A stretch of DNA of 64,000 bases from Takakia lepidozioides (Eukaryota; Streptophyta; Takakiopsida; Takakiales; Takakiaceae): NCBI GenBank assembly GCA_030704615.1, contig CM060731.1, positions 42,844,001-42,908,000 of the forward strand, written 5' to 3'. A program made the translations under genes and the position numbers. The notes beneath the pieces were generated by a model. The model ran no database searches. It was not told the DNA's origin and saw only the letters and a list, made by a program, of their open reading frames with translations. Shown here in pieces: positions 44,754-57,700 of this stretch. How positions within the stretch are numbered: position 1 is the first letter of the stretch; the number at the start of each line of letters is the position of its first letter.

Positions 44754-47445
44754 TCAGTCGCGGGAATCCGATTCCAGAGAATCATCTTCTGCCTCACCCA
44801 CAAGCACCTTGACGTAGGCTAATTGTGTTAGAAGGAGAGAGAAGACAATGCCATAGCTGACCAGCTTTGAACCTCGCATCCATGTTCCTGCCACCAATGC
44901 TGCGCACACAGATTTCTGGTTAGGACAGACTGGATGCTGAGGGCCTACTATGCTTGATACAGGTAGATCATAGCTGACATACACGACAAACATAAAAAGA
45001 CTCAGCCTTGTAGCAGTTGCTTATATGTAGTACTCCAGGGGACAGAGGTTTCCTAAGTTCCACCAACTAAAATTTGCCATTATACTCATGCAGAGTCAAC
45101 AATCATAGCAGGCAAGTACTCATTTAAGGGCAGGCGCATTGTAACTTCGACCTCTCCTATGTAGCTTGACATTTTGCATCTATATCACTGGTATCCAACA
45201 TTTGACTAGGAGCAAGAAAATATGAGGTAACCACGCACAAGCAACGCAATGTCCGAGAGGTACCTGAGCTAGAACTCCAGAGGAAGGAGACGATGACCAA
45301 AGAGAGGCCCCCATATAGGACCTGCCTGTAACTGCTGCTGAAATCCCTACTGGGAGTTATTACCGTCACATTCTGTACCATATTACACAGCCAAAATGCC
45401 CATAATCAGCCTCCGTTCAAAAAAGCCACCCTAACAGACATACGTCATAGTGTTGTGGGAGGTTTTGAGAGAATGCTTAGAAAAAACCTATTGGCAAGTA
45501 GAATATCGTGGTACAGTATGCTGTCCAACCACCTAGGCACAAGAATAACCTCCATGGAAAAGAAAACCAGGATCTGACCTCTTTGAAGGAAACTTTTGAA
45601 GGTGGTGACTGTAGACGGAGGGGACCAGGTGCTGGATATAGATTCTTGAAGAACAATCCCTCGTTTCGTGAATATGCAGTAATTCGTTGGAACTCCTCAA
45701 AATCCTTCTGCTGTGCCTGATGGATTCAACCAGATACAACATACGACATCAGGGACACTGGCTAGGGACTAAGGGGAGCCTTCTACAATGAATATATTGC
45801 ATCAAAGATTCTATGAAGCCCAGAGTGGTTACAGCAGTTTGTCAGATGTAGGTGGGTTAGGTTTAAATGCAGATCATGAAGCTCAATCTGAGTCTGTGCC
45901 TTTCGTCTAAGTTGGAGGCTTGGCCAGGTGTTCTGCTCGGCCATGGAGCAGATGATTGCTTGCATAATTAACACTTGTTGGAGAAGACAAATGAGGATCC
46001 CCCTTGTAGTGTAAGTGGATGTTAGAAACTGCCCACCTCCTAACAGAGGACAATAGCCCTGATGGTCATTAGATCTGGTCCCAGTCAGTCTACTTGTTCT
46101 TCAAGCAAGACATAATTTAGGTCTGGCTGTTGCAAACAGGTATTTCCCTGGCTGCAAAGCAACCTACCAGCTTTAAAAATAGGTCATGGTCAGATAAAGG
46201 TAATTCCATTGAACAGAATTGTTGTCTATGATACATAGGAAGAAGGTATAGGTACAGGCCCCTACTTACCTCGAGTTCTGCTCTTGTAATTCTAAGTTCA
46301 CGTTCAATAGCGTGGGCATCCGCATCCAGTTGCCTCAGCACCTGGCACAATCAAAGTCCCTGCAGTTGTAAATACTCTTATTCATCTCGGCAAAGAAAGA
46401 TCCCCACACGCTGGGTCTAAAACCTAGAACGGAAAAGTACAAGGGCATCCAAGTGAAGGAGTACGATAACCCCAAACCTCAGGTATCAAAATGATTTATA
46501 ACTTATTCCACCACCTGTTCATCAGCTCAGTGGAGGTATGGCTCTGCAGCCACTTGGATGTGCTCGAGACATCTACCACCAGTGACACACCTCTTGCCCA
46601 CTCAAGTGTGAGAGCCGATGAGACCATTTGTGAAATTCATTAGAAAAGTTCGGTATTTCCATAAACAAGGCACTAGGACAGTATACACCTGAGCCAACTA
46701 ACAGCACTCATCCATTGGTGAATCAACATACAGGAAAGATCTACTCCCTAGATTGGAAGACACTGTGCTTTCTTAATCAGAGCTTATTGAACTCAAAAGA
46801 AGAACAAGCCCTGATGGACTGGGTGTGCCAATTAAACATTTAGATGCAGCTCACCCGGCTTTCTGTGGCATCCAGGCCCTTCATGGTGCGGTATGCAATG
46901 CGATCGTACTCTTGGTGGGCCTGTTGGGCAATGTTGCGCATGTGCTGCGACCTCTCATCAACAAAGTTTGACATACGAGCCTTCCCTAGTTGGATCTGCA
47001 CCATCTCCACTAGCATTTGCTGGACCTGGGCATCCCCGCCCATTGCCTCATTGTGTCCAGACCCAGCCCCATACACACATTGTGTGATATTATTCCCCTT
47101 TACTTGCCTTTTTTTAGGGGTTCTACCACAATCTAATGTTGTCGCCAGCCACAGCTTGACCTGAAGTCTATTAAGAGAATTTCTCTGTGAAAGGGAGGCT
47201 GATGAGCTAAGCCATGCTGCACCCTGACACTCGGGGGCTCTCGTTTGGAGCTTTTCCATAGGGCATGCAAGAGTAGTATCCACATAAATCTGGCAAAGGT
47301 AAATTTCTCTTCGGACTGGCAAACATGGCGAGTGTCTGAAGGCAGAAGCTGTCTTGATAACGTGTCCACAGCTGGACTTTGTCTCTCCTCCACTTAGCCT
47401 TGATACTGATTGGGAAACCACCGAGGAGTGACTGAGTGTTGCCAT
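44754..47445 (-). CDS. Probable plastid-targeted membrane protein, four exons, family not identified
   Basis: Exons on the minus strand: 47445-46855, 46341-46270, 45321-45264 and 44899-44754. All borders are GT..AG and all phases agree, giving 288 residues. The N-terminus ('MATLSHSSVVSQSVSRL') is rich in S, T and R and almost free of acidic residues, like a chloroplast transit peptide. Residues about 150-220 form a helical, coiled-coil-like region ('QQMLVEMVQIQLGKARMSNF', 'AQQAHQEYDRIAYRTMKGLD', 'AIERELRITRAELE'). Two hydrophobic segments follow ('GGLSLVIVSFLW' and 'LVSYGIVFSLLLTQLAYV'), then an acidic tail. From memory the helical block resembles a small family of plastid inner-envelope proteins typified by Arabidopsis At1g42960, but I am not sure. 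Function unknown. An ATG at 47490 is an alternative start. Confidence 0.75.
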
Positions 47446-50400
47446 CAGTGCTTGCTTCTTACGCCTCTCCAAGAGTCTGCCACACAACATAGGCCATCAT
47501 CATAAGCAACATTCTTCTTACTATGGCTATACCCACAGACATCCATTCTAACAAGTGGCACAATCAAGGAATTCCTACATATGAAGGACAGCAGCTACGT
47601 GACGAGGTATTTTCAGATGGACAATGCAACACAGACCTATCTTTTCCATAGGATTTCTTGTTCCTGTACAGGAACTACTATACTAATGTCCAGCCTCACA
47701 AAAGCGCGGTCACCCTTAGTCAGGATTAAAATTCTGATGTGCAAACCTACCATTGTACTGTAAAGAGGCAATAACCGGTGTCCAAAATCTGATCCACAGA
47801 TGTCCATGTGACGATTTACTATTGAACTTATGCACTGATGGCACTCTCCTTCCAGGTTACCGACCCAGCCATTCTTATAGCAATCCTTGTGACAAGTTCA
47901 TTTTCTGGATCGGAGTTCCTGGGTTTTCACACTTCCAAACCCTCAGGGGCTGAATATGAGAATTTCTGTATTCTTTGAATGTGCCACTTGACTCCATCAC
48001 AGACTCAAAGCAGCAGGCGCTGCCCTCTGCAAAGGACATGAGCCAATTTCACGGAACGTCCTCGGAGACAGCAACATCTTCCGCCATGCTCTCCTTTCAT
48101 TTTACAAGTACTGTCGTGGACATCAAGAAACTTGCAGTGGTGTGCTGCGAATATTAAGCTGGAGAAAAACCGTCTCAATTCCATCCATGATGTAGTGCTA
48201 GAAATGGTTGGCCTTTACTAACTGAGACGTAACAATCTGGCAAACCATGATGCTACTTCACATCTGCCCCTCCTGTGTAGTGAAAACAGACATCCTGAAT
48301 TTGTTGACATTTTTGTCATTGCACAGTGCAATGACTCCAACATGAAAATGCCAGCTCATGCCTGATGCCAAGCCAGGAGTAGATAAACCTGAAGTCACAT
48401 GAGTAATCAGTCAAGACTGATCTGCTTCTGGGGCACAATTGAGAAAATTCAGGTTCTAAATTTGCCTTTCGATATATAACAGCTTGAAAAGGTGGTCTGC
48501 TAGCAAAGGCCTTCAAAACAGCTTTGCTTGGAACCGACAGTCTTTCTTCAAGCAACTTCCTCATAAGACCAACATACTGTGTTGGCTGGTTTTACAGATG
48601 ACAAAAGAGGGCTTCAAAAAAGTCCACCAAATGTCTTGGGGACACTGAAGTAACGTTGAACTCCACTGATCTCCAATGCAAGTGCAGGTGCGTGCACATT
48701 TTTGGGATGTTTGGCTCCGGAGGAGAGAGGAACTCCTAGCAACACAGCTCTTAACCTGACATAACTTGATCAAGTACACCACAAGTTTCTTTCGTGGGTT
48801 GAGTATCCCTGAGGAGATTGGCTACTTGACTCTCTAGTCGTTGCAGTGAGTAAGATAAAAGTGACAAGACAAATACCTATACACCCTAATGTTGTTGACT
48901 AATAATGTAAATTCCTCTTGCACAAAAGGGAGTCTTTTGCCTCCTCAACGGAAAATCCCATGGTTTACTTATGTGATCCAAATCCCTCGGAGGAAACACT
49001 CAAACTATGGGACGGGAGGGAGTGTTGCCCAGCTGGGCGCACTAAAGTAAGATCAGCTGGAGGTCTGTACTGTGGTAGGTGAGACACAAGGTTGGTATTC
49101 CACTACAAATGAGACATTAGGCAGCCATCATAGAACGCTCACGGACAGTGGTTAGCAGTACATCCATACTCTTAACACTTCCATTTCTTACTTGACCCTC
49201 GGTTCCTGTGGACAGCTCAATCCCACTACTAGCAGGAGGAAATCCTTACAAGAAACTGACTAAGGTCAAGAGCAAGTCATAGCTCAAGTTAATTAAATAA
49301 TTACAACAGCTGAATTTTCAAGGAACGTACTAAAGTGCAGCATCTTGAAGAATTGCGTTCAACAACAGCAAATTCGACACTAGCGAGATCATTATGCACC
49401 CATCTCAGAACTACCTACTAGGATTCCAACCCCCGAACACCCAGTGCTCACCCCATAGCTGTCACACTCTAACCAGGACCTTGATGGTTCGTCATCAACT
49501 AGTACTAGACAGTTCTTGACGTTAAAAGGAGGCATCTTTAAATCCTTCGAAAGAACTCACAACTGCTAATTTACTACTCTGCCCCTTTCTCCTTCTCCCT
49601 CATAAATTCTTTCTCTCTTGCTTTCTTTAGTCCGTTGTGCCCCCGCCCTCTCCCTCAGTCGTTCCTTACGGCCTCCTAAAAGTGGTAATTCAACACAGCC
49701 AACCATCACCATGAATTTCACGAAACTCCAGTTAACCTGTACCAACCAGTCCACCTGAAATCCCGAGACGTCTCTTCTTACACTCGGCTCTTTTCACACC
49801 ACCCGAAACGTACACAAAGCTGCCAAAAACCATCTCCAAACCTCCAAATCAAACAATTTCAGCCCCCGACAACTCCTAGCACACCTAGCCTCCATCTCTT
49901 ACAGATCCACCGTGTATGTATATTTTAGAGTCTCTACAACTCCAGCTTTCCAAGATCTAAAGTCCTTCACACCCGACCACAGCCAACTACACCCTCTGGA
50001 GAATTTCAACCCCACCTTTCACAAAAAACCGAAGCTCAAATCAGTACCTCCAAGAGCCCAACAAGTGCTTGACTCCAGCTCCACCTCTCCAGCTTCAACC
50101 TTCACCACCACAGATCGCTCGCATTCAACAAGGAAACTGCGATCGTGGCGTCAAGTGTTCTCAAGCCTGCAACTGGCGGGCCTGCAAAGCAAGCGCCAAG
50201 CCCCCTCTCTCCTCTGCGGCCCCACCCCACCGGCAGCCACCGGTCACTCACTGAGATTCCCGGCTACTCCCAGTTAAGCTCTAACCAACAGATCGAAACC
50301 TCTCTTACCAGTAACCCGGGCAGCCAGTCAGCCCATAAAGGTGGCAGATTCCATGAATCTAGGCTGCTGAATCCGGGCCATTTCGCCAACAGTATCGCCA

Positions 50401-50970
50401 GTATTTTTGCCACAATAACAACAAAATGGCTAAACCGTAGGCGACTTGTCATGATAGATGTAATTCATCCGTCTCTGGAGGTGTTCATCGATACTTTCAT
50501 CGTTGCTTTCATCACAACAAGAGTCGTGCTGATTTAGCCAGATTTCTCCACGATTTAGGGTTTATGGCGAGACCAGGAATTCAACGCCCGTGGGACCCGG
50601 GGGGCACATGGTCTTTGGCGGCCGACACCGGCAGGACCGGTGCGCTGCGACTGTGACTCCTCCGGCCGGTGCGGCCCACCGTCGAGGAAGCCTCTGGCAC
50701 CGGACGAGCTGGTGCGCCGGTCCCGGGTTACGCCACAAGCCCCCGTAACACGTGCTTGGCGCCCGGGCTCTCGATGTTTCGCCACGTCACGCAATCGCCA
50801 GACGAAAGTTTCATTCATACACTTTTCTTCATCCATCTCCGTCGCTCATCCAGTTTAACATGCCCGTCGTGGCGCTCGGAACGCGGCTCGTCGAGTTGGC
50901 CGCCATGGCGTCCACGTGTCGAGGTACACGTGGGTTCCTAATTTCTCGGGTGACATGGTTATCGGCTGTA
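47446..50970. other. Intergenic, no gene established
   Basis: Probably includes the promoter and 5' leader of the minus-strand gene at its left end. Frames at 48316-48782 (minus) and 49912-50537 (plus) are not recognisable; the latter uses a GTG start and is proline/serine-rich. A GC-rich block at 50570-50770 stands out in composition. Confidence 0.35.
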
Positions 50971-50974
50971 CTAG

Positions 50975-51080
50975 TGGCATAAATTTCTCGTTCGTCAAGA
51001 GATAATTTCTCGTTCGTCCAGGCAAAATTTTCTCGTTCTCGTTTCTCCTTTCTAGATTTTCTCGTTCGTCCAGCGAGGGT
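50975..51080 (+). repeat. Short tandem motif 'ttctcgttcgtc'
   Basis: The phrase 'tttctcgttcgtc' recurs about every 25-30 bp (near 50985, 51007, 51033 in shortened form, and 51058). Confidence 0.6.
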
Positions 51081-51348
51081 GATGGTTGCATCTCCCTCTT
51101 GTACTTACCGTCGTCCCCTGTTGGAGGAAGACTCTTTCTCTTGTAGTGAGGCTTCACCTGAAGTTTCCCGACTGAAGGAGCTTCATGAACTGGGATTTTG
51201 TGAGCTTAGTGGAGTATATGTTAGCAAAGAGAGAGAGTTCTCTTTCACCATTAATGCCTACTTCCCTTTCAGTGTAGCTTCTCTGCAGCAGCCATCTGCG
51301 AAGCTCGTTAAGGATGAGTCTTTGCCATATACCTTAAAAAGGCCATGA
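51079..51348 (+). other. Unassigned open frame of 89 codons
   Basis: The frame has balanced composition ('SRLKELHELGFCELSGVYV') and ends 'YTLKRP'. I do not recognise it. It lies just 5' of LINE A and could be an exon or chance. Confidence 0.2.
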
Positions 51349-51488
51349 GCTAATTGCATGACACTGGCCTCTCTCACCCTCTAGCATCTTCTGCATCGAA
51401 GTTTCACAACTCCCTAGCTAGAGGTGGCAACTTGAAAGTACAAATTTTTATCAGCCCAGGCAGAATGGACTATCTCTTTCTCTCTGTT

Positions 51489-52951
51489 TTACAAGTTCTT
51501 CAGGCCAATAACAAACATTTTTGTGCTGGTCAGGAGACATGGGAAACACCGGATAAATTGGTTGGAGATGTCAATGGGTATAAGTGGACGGGTAAGATGT
51601 GTACTCTCAAGGCAGCCTCTGCCAAACGCGGCCAAAAAGGGGTTGGATTCTTTGTCCGCGATGTCTTGTTTGATAATTGTGAAATTATCAACAAGGGTTT
51701 GAGGTATGAGCATAGTATCTGGCTAAAACTGAATCTGAAGGGCGTGAATACGAAGGACCTCTTTGTGGGTTGTGTATACATGCCCACATAGGGGACCCTT
51801 AGTGTTGACGCAGACAAAGCCTTCGAAGATGTAAAGCTGGACTGTGCTTCTTGCCAAAGGTCAGGTGGTTCTATTGGGTGACTTCAATGCCCGGGTGGGC
51901 AAAGGTCTCCATCAGGACGATATCATTGGGCCTTTTGGTGAGGACGAGCTGAATTCTAACGGCAGACGGTTAATTAACTGTCTGGAAGAGCTTCAGCTTT
52001 TGACCTTGAATAACAGGACAAGAGGTGACCAAGTGCAGTGGACTCGTGAGAAATCCCAAACTGGGGAACATTCCATTGTGGACTATATCATAATGGACAA
52101 AAATTTGTTTCCCCAGTGTGCCAATGTGTTGATCGACAGAACTGATATTGGTACCTCTGACCCACTTCCTGGTTTGGACTGAGATCAAAAGGTGTTTTCC
52201 CAACACCAAGAGATCTGTAAAACGTTCGATTCGGAAGTGGCGCATAGAAAAATTCCATAATGAGGAGGTCAAGGCTGAGTATGTCCAGGCCTTGCAAGAG
52301 GATCTCCCTCATTTTGTCCACTCGCTCCATGAACTTCAGTCTCGCTCTGACAACGCAAGAAATGAAGTCGAAAGAGCAGTGGACTCTTGGGAGAGTTTCG
52401 TTTCCTCTGTGGCTGACAAGATCATTGGGAGGAAACTAATTGTCTGCGGTAGAGCTGTTAATTGGTGGACCAATGAGATTAACCTCAAGATAGCTGAGAG
52501 ACGAGCCCTCTATAAAGAGTGCTGCAATTTGAAAACCAACAGAGAATTGTGGGCAAGGTACTATCAGCTCCGTAAAGATATCAATCAGCTTGTTAGGTCT
52601 CAGAAGAGATTATACTGGGACAAGTTATACAGTGAAATAAACTCAAACCACCATGGTGGTAATGACAAGAAATTGGTTGGCCCTTCAAGTTGAACAACGT
52701 TTGTACAAGCCGAAAAACGGTCAGCAAGTACAAGCGCTGAAGACTACTAAAGGTGCAGTGGTGACTTCATCGGTTGACATTGCCAAAACCTTTGAAAATC
52801 ACTACAGTATCCTTGGCAGAACTTCAGGGAGGGGTGTTCTGCTGAATGGAGGGACACAGTTGGAAAAACTGTTCCTATGATTCAAAACAGCCCTGATGAA
52901 CTGGAGTATATTTCAATGGCTTATAACGCTCGCATTAGTTCTTCTGAGATT
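51489..52951 (+). mobile_element. LINE A: endonuclease part, truncated at both ends
   Basis: Matches LINE C from about 61268 to 62744. It carries the apurinic/apyrimidinic-type endonuclease: 'GQETWE' (catalytic E), 'GCVYMPT' followed by a TAG stop at 51789, 'VVLLGDFNARVG', and 'DRTDIGTSD', where a one-base slip spoils the usual SDH. Reverse transcriptase begins but stops abruptly at 52951, where sequence of opposite polarity begins. Stop codons and frameshifts make it inactive. Confidence 0.9.
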
Positions 52952-53870
52952 TATCCTGGAGATTGGTTGGAGTCTCCCCTATGCCTACGAAGTCATCCTC
53001 AAACATAAGGGCTGGTATAGTGGTATCACCCACCCTTAACCCAAATCCCTCACTTTCCACATCCTGGAGGAGTTGATTGATGAAAACGTTGAAGAGCAGA
53101 AGGGAGAGAGTACATCCTTGAGCTACACCTTGGTCTATGTCAAAGAAGTTGGACTTCTGTCCGTTAACAGTGACATAGCTTTTGGTGTGAGCATACAAGT
53201 TGTGGACAACTCTCCACATCTTTTTCTTGATTTTGACATCCAGGAAAAAAACATAAGTAGGTTTCCCTTCTTTTTCCTTCCCTGGATAATCTGGCTTAGA
53301 GTGAAGATATGATCCACACAGCCCCTGTTTCGCCGAAAGCCAGCGTGGCCTTCGTGGAAACAACCTCGAGACTCCAGATCAACCTCGAGACGAGTACTTA
53401 TAACTCTGCAGAATGTCTTGCCAACAGCATTGAGGAGCGTGATGCCACGGTAGTTCCCCGGTTCTTCTCTGTCACCCTTCTTGTATAGATTGACAATGAC
53501 CCCCTGTCGCCAGCAAAAGGGGATCATTTCAGTCTTCCAGATAAGGTTAAAGAGGAGAACTAGGGCCTCTATCATGGGATCGCCACCGTGCTTGATAAGC
53601 TCGTTGACTATACCATCAGGTCCACCAGCTTTATACGTTTAAATGTTCAATTGCTTTGATTGCACGAAGAGATACCTCTCGTTTGAATCCTCTGGACGCA
53701 GAATCAATGAGCCTCTGTAGTCTTGTGTCGCTGCCATGGACCTACTCATCCTTAGTCTCCTGCAGCCTCTCTCAGATTTGGCCAAGGGGCAGTGTCTCCT
53801 TTATCATCCTTATGGTTGTTTTTCCTGAGGTTATATTTTCCTCAGTTTTATTAATAAAATTTGTCAGGGC
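52952..53870 (-). mobile_element. LINE D: reverse-transcriptase fragment, minus strand
   Basis: Read on the minus strand: 'SRGFKREVSLRAIKAIEHLN', 'GGPDGIVNELIKHGGDP'-like sequence, 'CWRQGVIVNLYKKGDREE', 'GNYRGITLLNAVGKTF', 'AGFRRNRGCVDHIFTLSQ', 'YVFFLDVK', then a deletion of about 70 bp removes the rest of motif A. It continues 'GVAQGCTLSLLLFNVFINQL' and 'LMFEDDFVG', where the catalytic FADD is FEDD. The first 200 bp differ from LINE C, so it is a related but distinct element. It meets LINE A at 52951/52952. Confidence 0.85.
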
Positions 53871-53874
53871 TCCC

Positions 53875-54280
53875 CCTGTTCGAAAGAACTGCAAACAAAA
53901 TTGAGCAATTGGGAATGCTCAGGAGAGAGAAAAGGGATGATGAGGACTCTGATGAGTCAGATGAAGAAGAAGAGCAAGAACTAAAAAGGAAGAGTAAGAG
54001 AAAGGAGAAGTTGAAGAGGGATAACTATGAAAAAAGATTGGAAGAAATCTTGAAGAAGTATGCCACAGAGGCAACACATTGGAGGAAGGGTGTATCGTGT
54101 GCAAAGTGCCAGAATGAAGGCCATACCACCACAGAATGCCACATGAAGGAGAAATACTGTACTATCTGTAAAATGGATAACCATTCTACTGAGAATTGTT
54201 ACTACAACAGAAATAAAATAAAAAATGGAGTTAATTCTTTTGTTTTGTGGACCATTACAATAATCAGGCTTGAGGAGTAA
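53875..54280 (+). mobile_element. Retrotransposon gag fragment with two CCHC zinc knuckles
   Basis: The frame has an acidic-basic stretch ('DDEDSDESDEEEEQELKRK'), then two CX2CX4HX4C knuckles, 'CAKCQNEGHTTTEC' and 'CTICKMDNHSTENC', the nucleocapsid signature of LTR-retrotransposon gag. No protease, integrase or reverse transcriptase follows, and the frame ends at 54280. A cellular zinc-knuckle protein is less likely given the surrounding transposon debris. Confidence 0.65.
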
Positions 54281-54759
54281 CTAGTGAACCAGGGCAAGTT
54301 TTTCTTCTACATTGAAGGTACAGGATGATCAATGGTCTGCCTGATCTTGCAGCAGGCTCCTCTTCCCAAGCCATCTTTATCAAAACTATACATCTCTAGC
54401 TCTACACACCAGGGGAAGGCAAATTTATCTTTTCTTTGAAAGAGAAAAGAGAGTCAACACCATGATGCAACTTTTCCAAGTGAAGCGCGGGCAAGATTGC
54501 TGATGCACATGGGAGGGCGGAGGTGAAGATTGACAATCTTCATAGCTGATGGGTATTGGCAGCCCAGACCAAGAAGTGGTATGGTAATTGGGTCTTCCTC
54601 ATCTTGTGCTGGGATCTGAGATTGGCAACGGGTGCCAGTGCAGAGCACACGCCAAAATAAGAACAAGAGTGCATCATGTGAAGAGATGAAGGTCAGAAAT
54701 TTTACAATTCGAGGTATATATGAATGTCAGGTTGTCTTGAGGACCTTAATACACAAAGT
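54281..54759. other. Cystinosin 3' flank, no gene seen
   Basis: Probably contains the 3' UTR of the minus-strand cystinosin gene. No clear frame on either strand. Confidence 0.4.
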
Positions 54760-57700
54760 TCAAAGGCCCGGGGGTGTCTTTATAGTGTCACGGCCATCTT
54801 GCTCCTCATGATGGCCAAGCTCGGGGTCCGCAGCGGGCACAACATGGTACTCCCCAACTTGAAGGTTGTTGTCTGCAGACTCCAGGGGTTTCTGAGAGTA
54901 GAGCACATAGTGTTGTATGGTGAAGAGAATATCAAACGCTATTGTGAACTGCACCCATCATTCATCAACCCAGGTTTCATCAATCAAAATCCTGTAACCC
55001 TGCTAGGCCCCACCCACACACTCATTTCCATGCTTTCTCTCATCTTTTTCTCAGTTTTTATCTTTGGCTCTGGTTTTGTTTCCTCTCTCATGTTTTCTTC
55101 CATTTTGTCCCATAAGATCTATGAGCTTTCCGCAGACGTTATAAAGCACCATTTCATTTCTCATCTAGTTTCCCACCGGGTAATACTCAGCTTCAGCCCT
55201 CTTCTGTAGCTAATCATACCAGAAGAATCTGTTTGAGGACAAGGTTAATGGGCTTGAGATTCCATTGGTTCTTTCTGCTCCACCTCAAGTTCTGTATGAA
55301 CATCGGTGGCAATTAAAGTTCTCACTCATGACCCCTTGCTAACTGTAGTCAGAAGCCATGCTACTTGAATGTGTGAGAGGTGGATGGGTAGCATCATAAG
55401 CTTAAGCGCTTCTTTGACTACAAGCCTGTAAGAAGAGATAAATGAAGCCAATCTGAATGAAGGCATACAACTTGGAAGAAGGTTAAACTAGCTAGCGAAC
55501 AGACATACTGACCAGTGACAAGCCCACTTTGCCCACGTTCCCTGTAAAGTTTTGGAATGAATCTGTGCCATCAAGGTACCCACATTAGGTGATATATGCA
55601 AGAAAGTCACTCACCAGACTCTCGAAACCTGAGAGTACAAAATTGACTAACCAAACAAATTCAATAAAACCAGAAAATTTTGCTTGGGCGTCTAACTGGT
55701 GTAGCTTTTCACTAACCAACTAACCTGGTGGCAATGCCAGTACCTACCTACCTCAATATGAACACAGGCAAGCTTAAATAGAATCCATAAAGCCTATAGA
55801 TTCATGAGGATGAAGCAATAATTGCAAGGAAAGACTCCATAGGTTAGAGGGGAGACATGCCTTGGTCAATGGATTGTACAACCATTTGCAGCAAGTTCGC
55901 GATGCCCCCCGACAAGTCCAAGACTATGTTTCCTATGCTCCAGCCCTCTGTACTCTTCCTCGTGAAGTTAAAATATGCCTGGTCAACCCCTCCCACTGTG
56001 TCAATCTCTGCCTCTCTGTCTCTCTTTTTTCGATGGTTTGTAAAGTAGTTTCTTCGTCTACTTTGTCCAGTGGATCCTCCAGGCTTCCTGTGGATGTTAG
56101 AAAATTTCCTTCTTGCTTTCTTTCCATTCCCTCATCTTGACAGTCTGCACCTTGTCCCTTGTACAAACAGTGTGACTGAAAGTTCGATCACAATCATGTG
56201 TCACTGCATTAAAATGAACAGATTCCAACATCATTGCCAGCAATGAGATCAACACACAACCCCGTGCAATTGGACTGCGGTCAGTCATGCATGAAAGTGA
56301 TGTGGCTATTTGGGGTTTCATAACTAGGTGGGTTAAAACCCAGTGCCCTGCTCCTAGAGTGTGACTATCCCATTCTCTGATACCATGGACATTGGGTACT
56401 GCTCTTCCCATGCACCCTGAGTGTGCAGCAACTTAAGTACAATTTTCTCTTCTAGTGGCTCTATTACCGTAAGGGAATTTCTGTATGGACTAACTCTTGT
56501 TGATTGTTCGAGTTAGAGAGCCTTACCTCATATTAATTTGTGATTATGAATCTTCCAGTAGCTGCAGATAGAACAATTACATATAAAACTCTGAATACCT
56601 CAATTTTGAAAGGATTAGAGGGCTACCTGTGGGATGTATTTGATACATGTCATCACCAGCTGTATTATGCTGGATTCACCAGCCCCAACACAGCACATGG
56701 CGAAACGATTATATCAAATTTACTCTTCCATTTACTACAATCAGAAACACAGAGACAAGGGAGCGTATTAAAAAAGTCAAATATCAACAAATATGCACTG
56801 TGTGGGCAAGAGAGGACCTACTTGAAGCCATCAATGAGGAGTAGCCAGTTCCCACTTGGAAAGACTCTGAGGAGAAGCACTAGAGCTGCTCCCCAAACCA
56901 CACTGGATATCCCAATGCATGCTGTCGATAGTCTCTGGCCACCCTTCTGTGCACCATACCTGAATGTGTGAGAAATCTTGAGAGAAGACATGAATTTGTC
57001 ATGTGCACGGATGACAAATCTTACAACCAGGGAGGGCCACACACCACAAGAATAAATGGAAACAGAAGAGAGACATCAGCAGAGGCTACAGGGCCAAAAT
57101 CAGAGTCAAGACGTTTAGACCTGAAATGTTCCTCACAACCAAAGACATGAGGGCATCGGAGTAGACTTTCTAAAGTTTGAAGCATTTCAAAGGCCGACTA
57201 TAGACAAACAATGTTGCCCAAAATTTCCAGGGAGAAGGAAAACGTAGGGGAAGAGGGACAATAGTGAGAAGAAAGTAGTAGCCTAACAGCTCACTCAGTA
57301 TCTTCCTTTTGTTCCTTAAAAACACCTTCACAGAACTAAGCATTTAACTAGAAGGAGGTACTCATCTACTGTTCCATCCTCAAGAGCATAGTCCCCACAG
57401 GAACTCCGAGAGGCGGTCATCCCAGTAGGAGAGAACAGACTTGCCATAGTGCTCCCACACAGCTGATGACTACTCCGGTTGCACTGAAAACTGAGTTTCG
57501 TCTCATGGATGGACTGGATTAACAGGAGTATGATGTTGATTCCAGCCCTGAGGGTATAGCCTAGCCATATCCCTCCCCAACAGGCGAGTTACAGGGACTT
57601 GACAATCACCTGATGTATAGGCTGAATTGTTCAATTTTATACTCAAACATTTTGAGGTTGATTCCAGCCATGCTGCTATATCCACCTGGAATTATGCGTT

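Noticed and set aside
50145-50537. 130-codon plus frame
   Set aside because: Starts with GTG, which is not a normal nuclear start codon, and has no recognisable domain or splice context.
54724-55209. 161-codon plus frame
   Set aside because: Antisense to the last cystinosin exon and its intron. The sense strand has clear homology.
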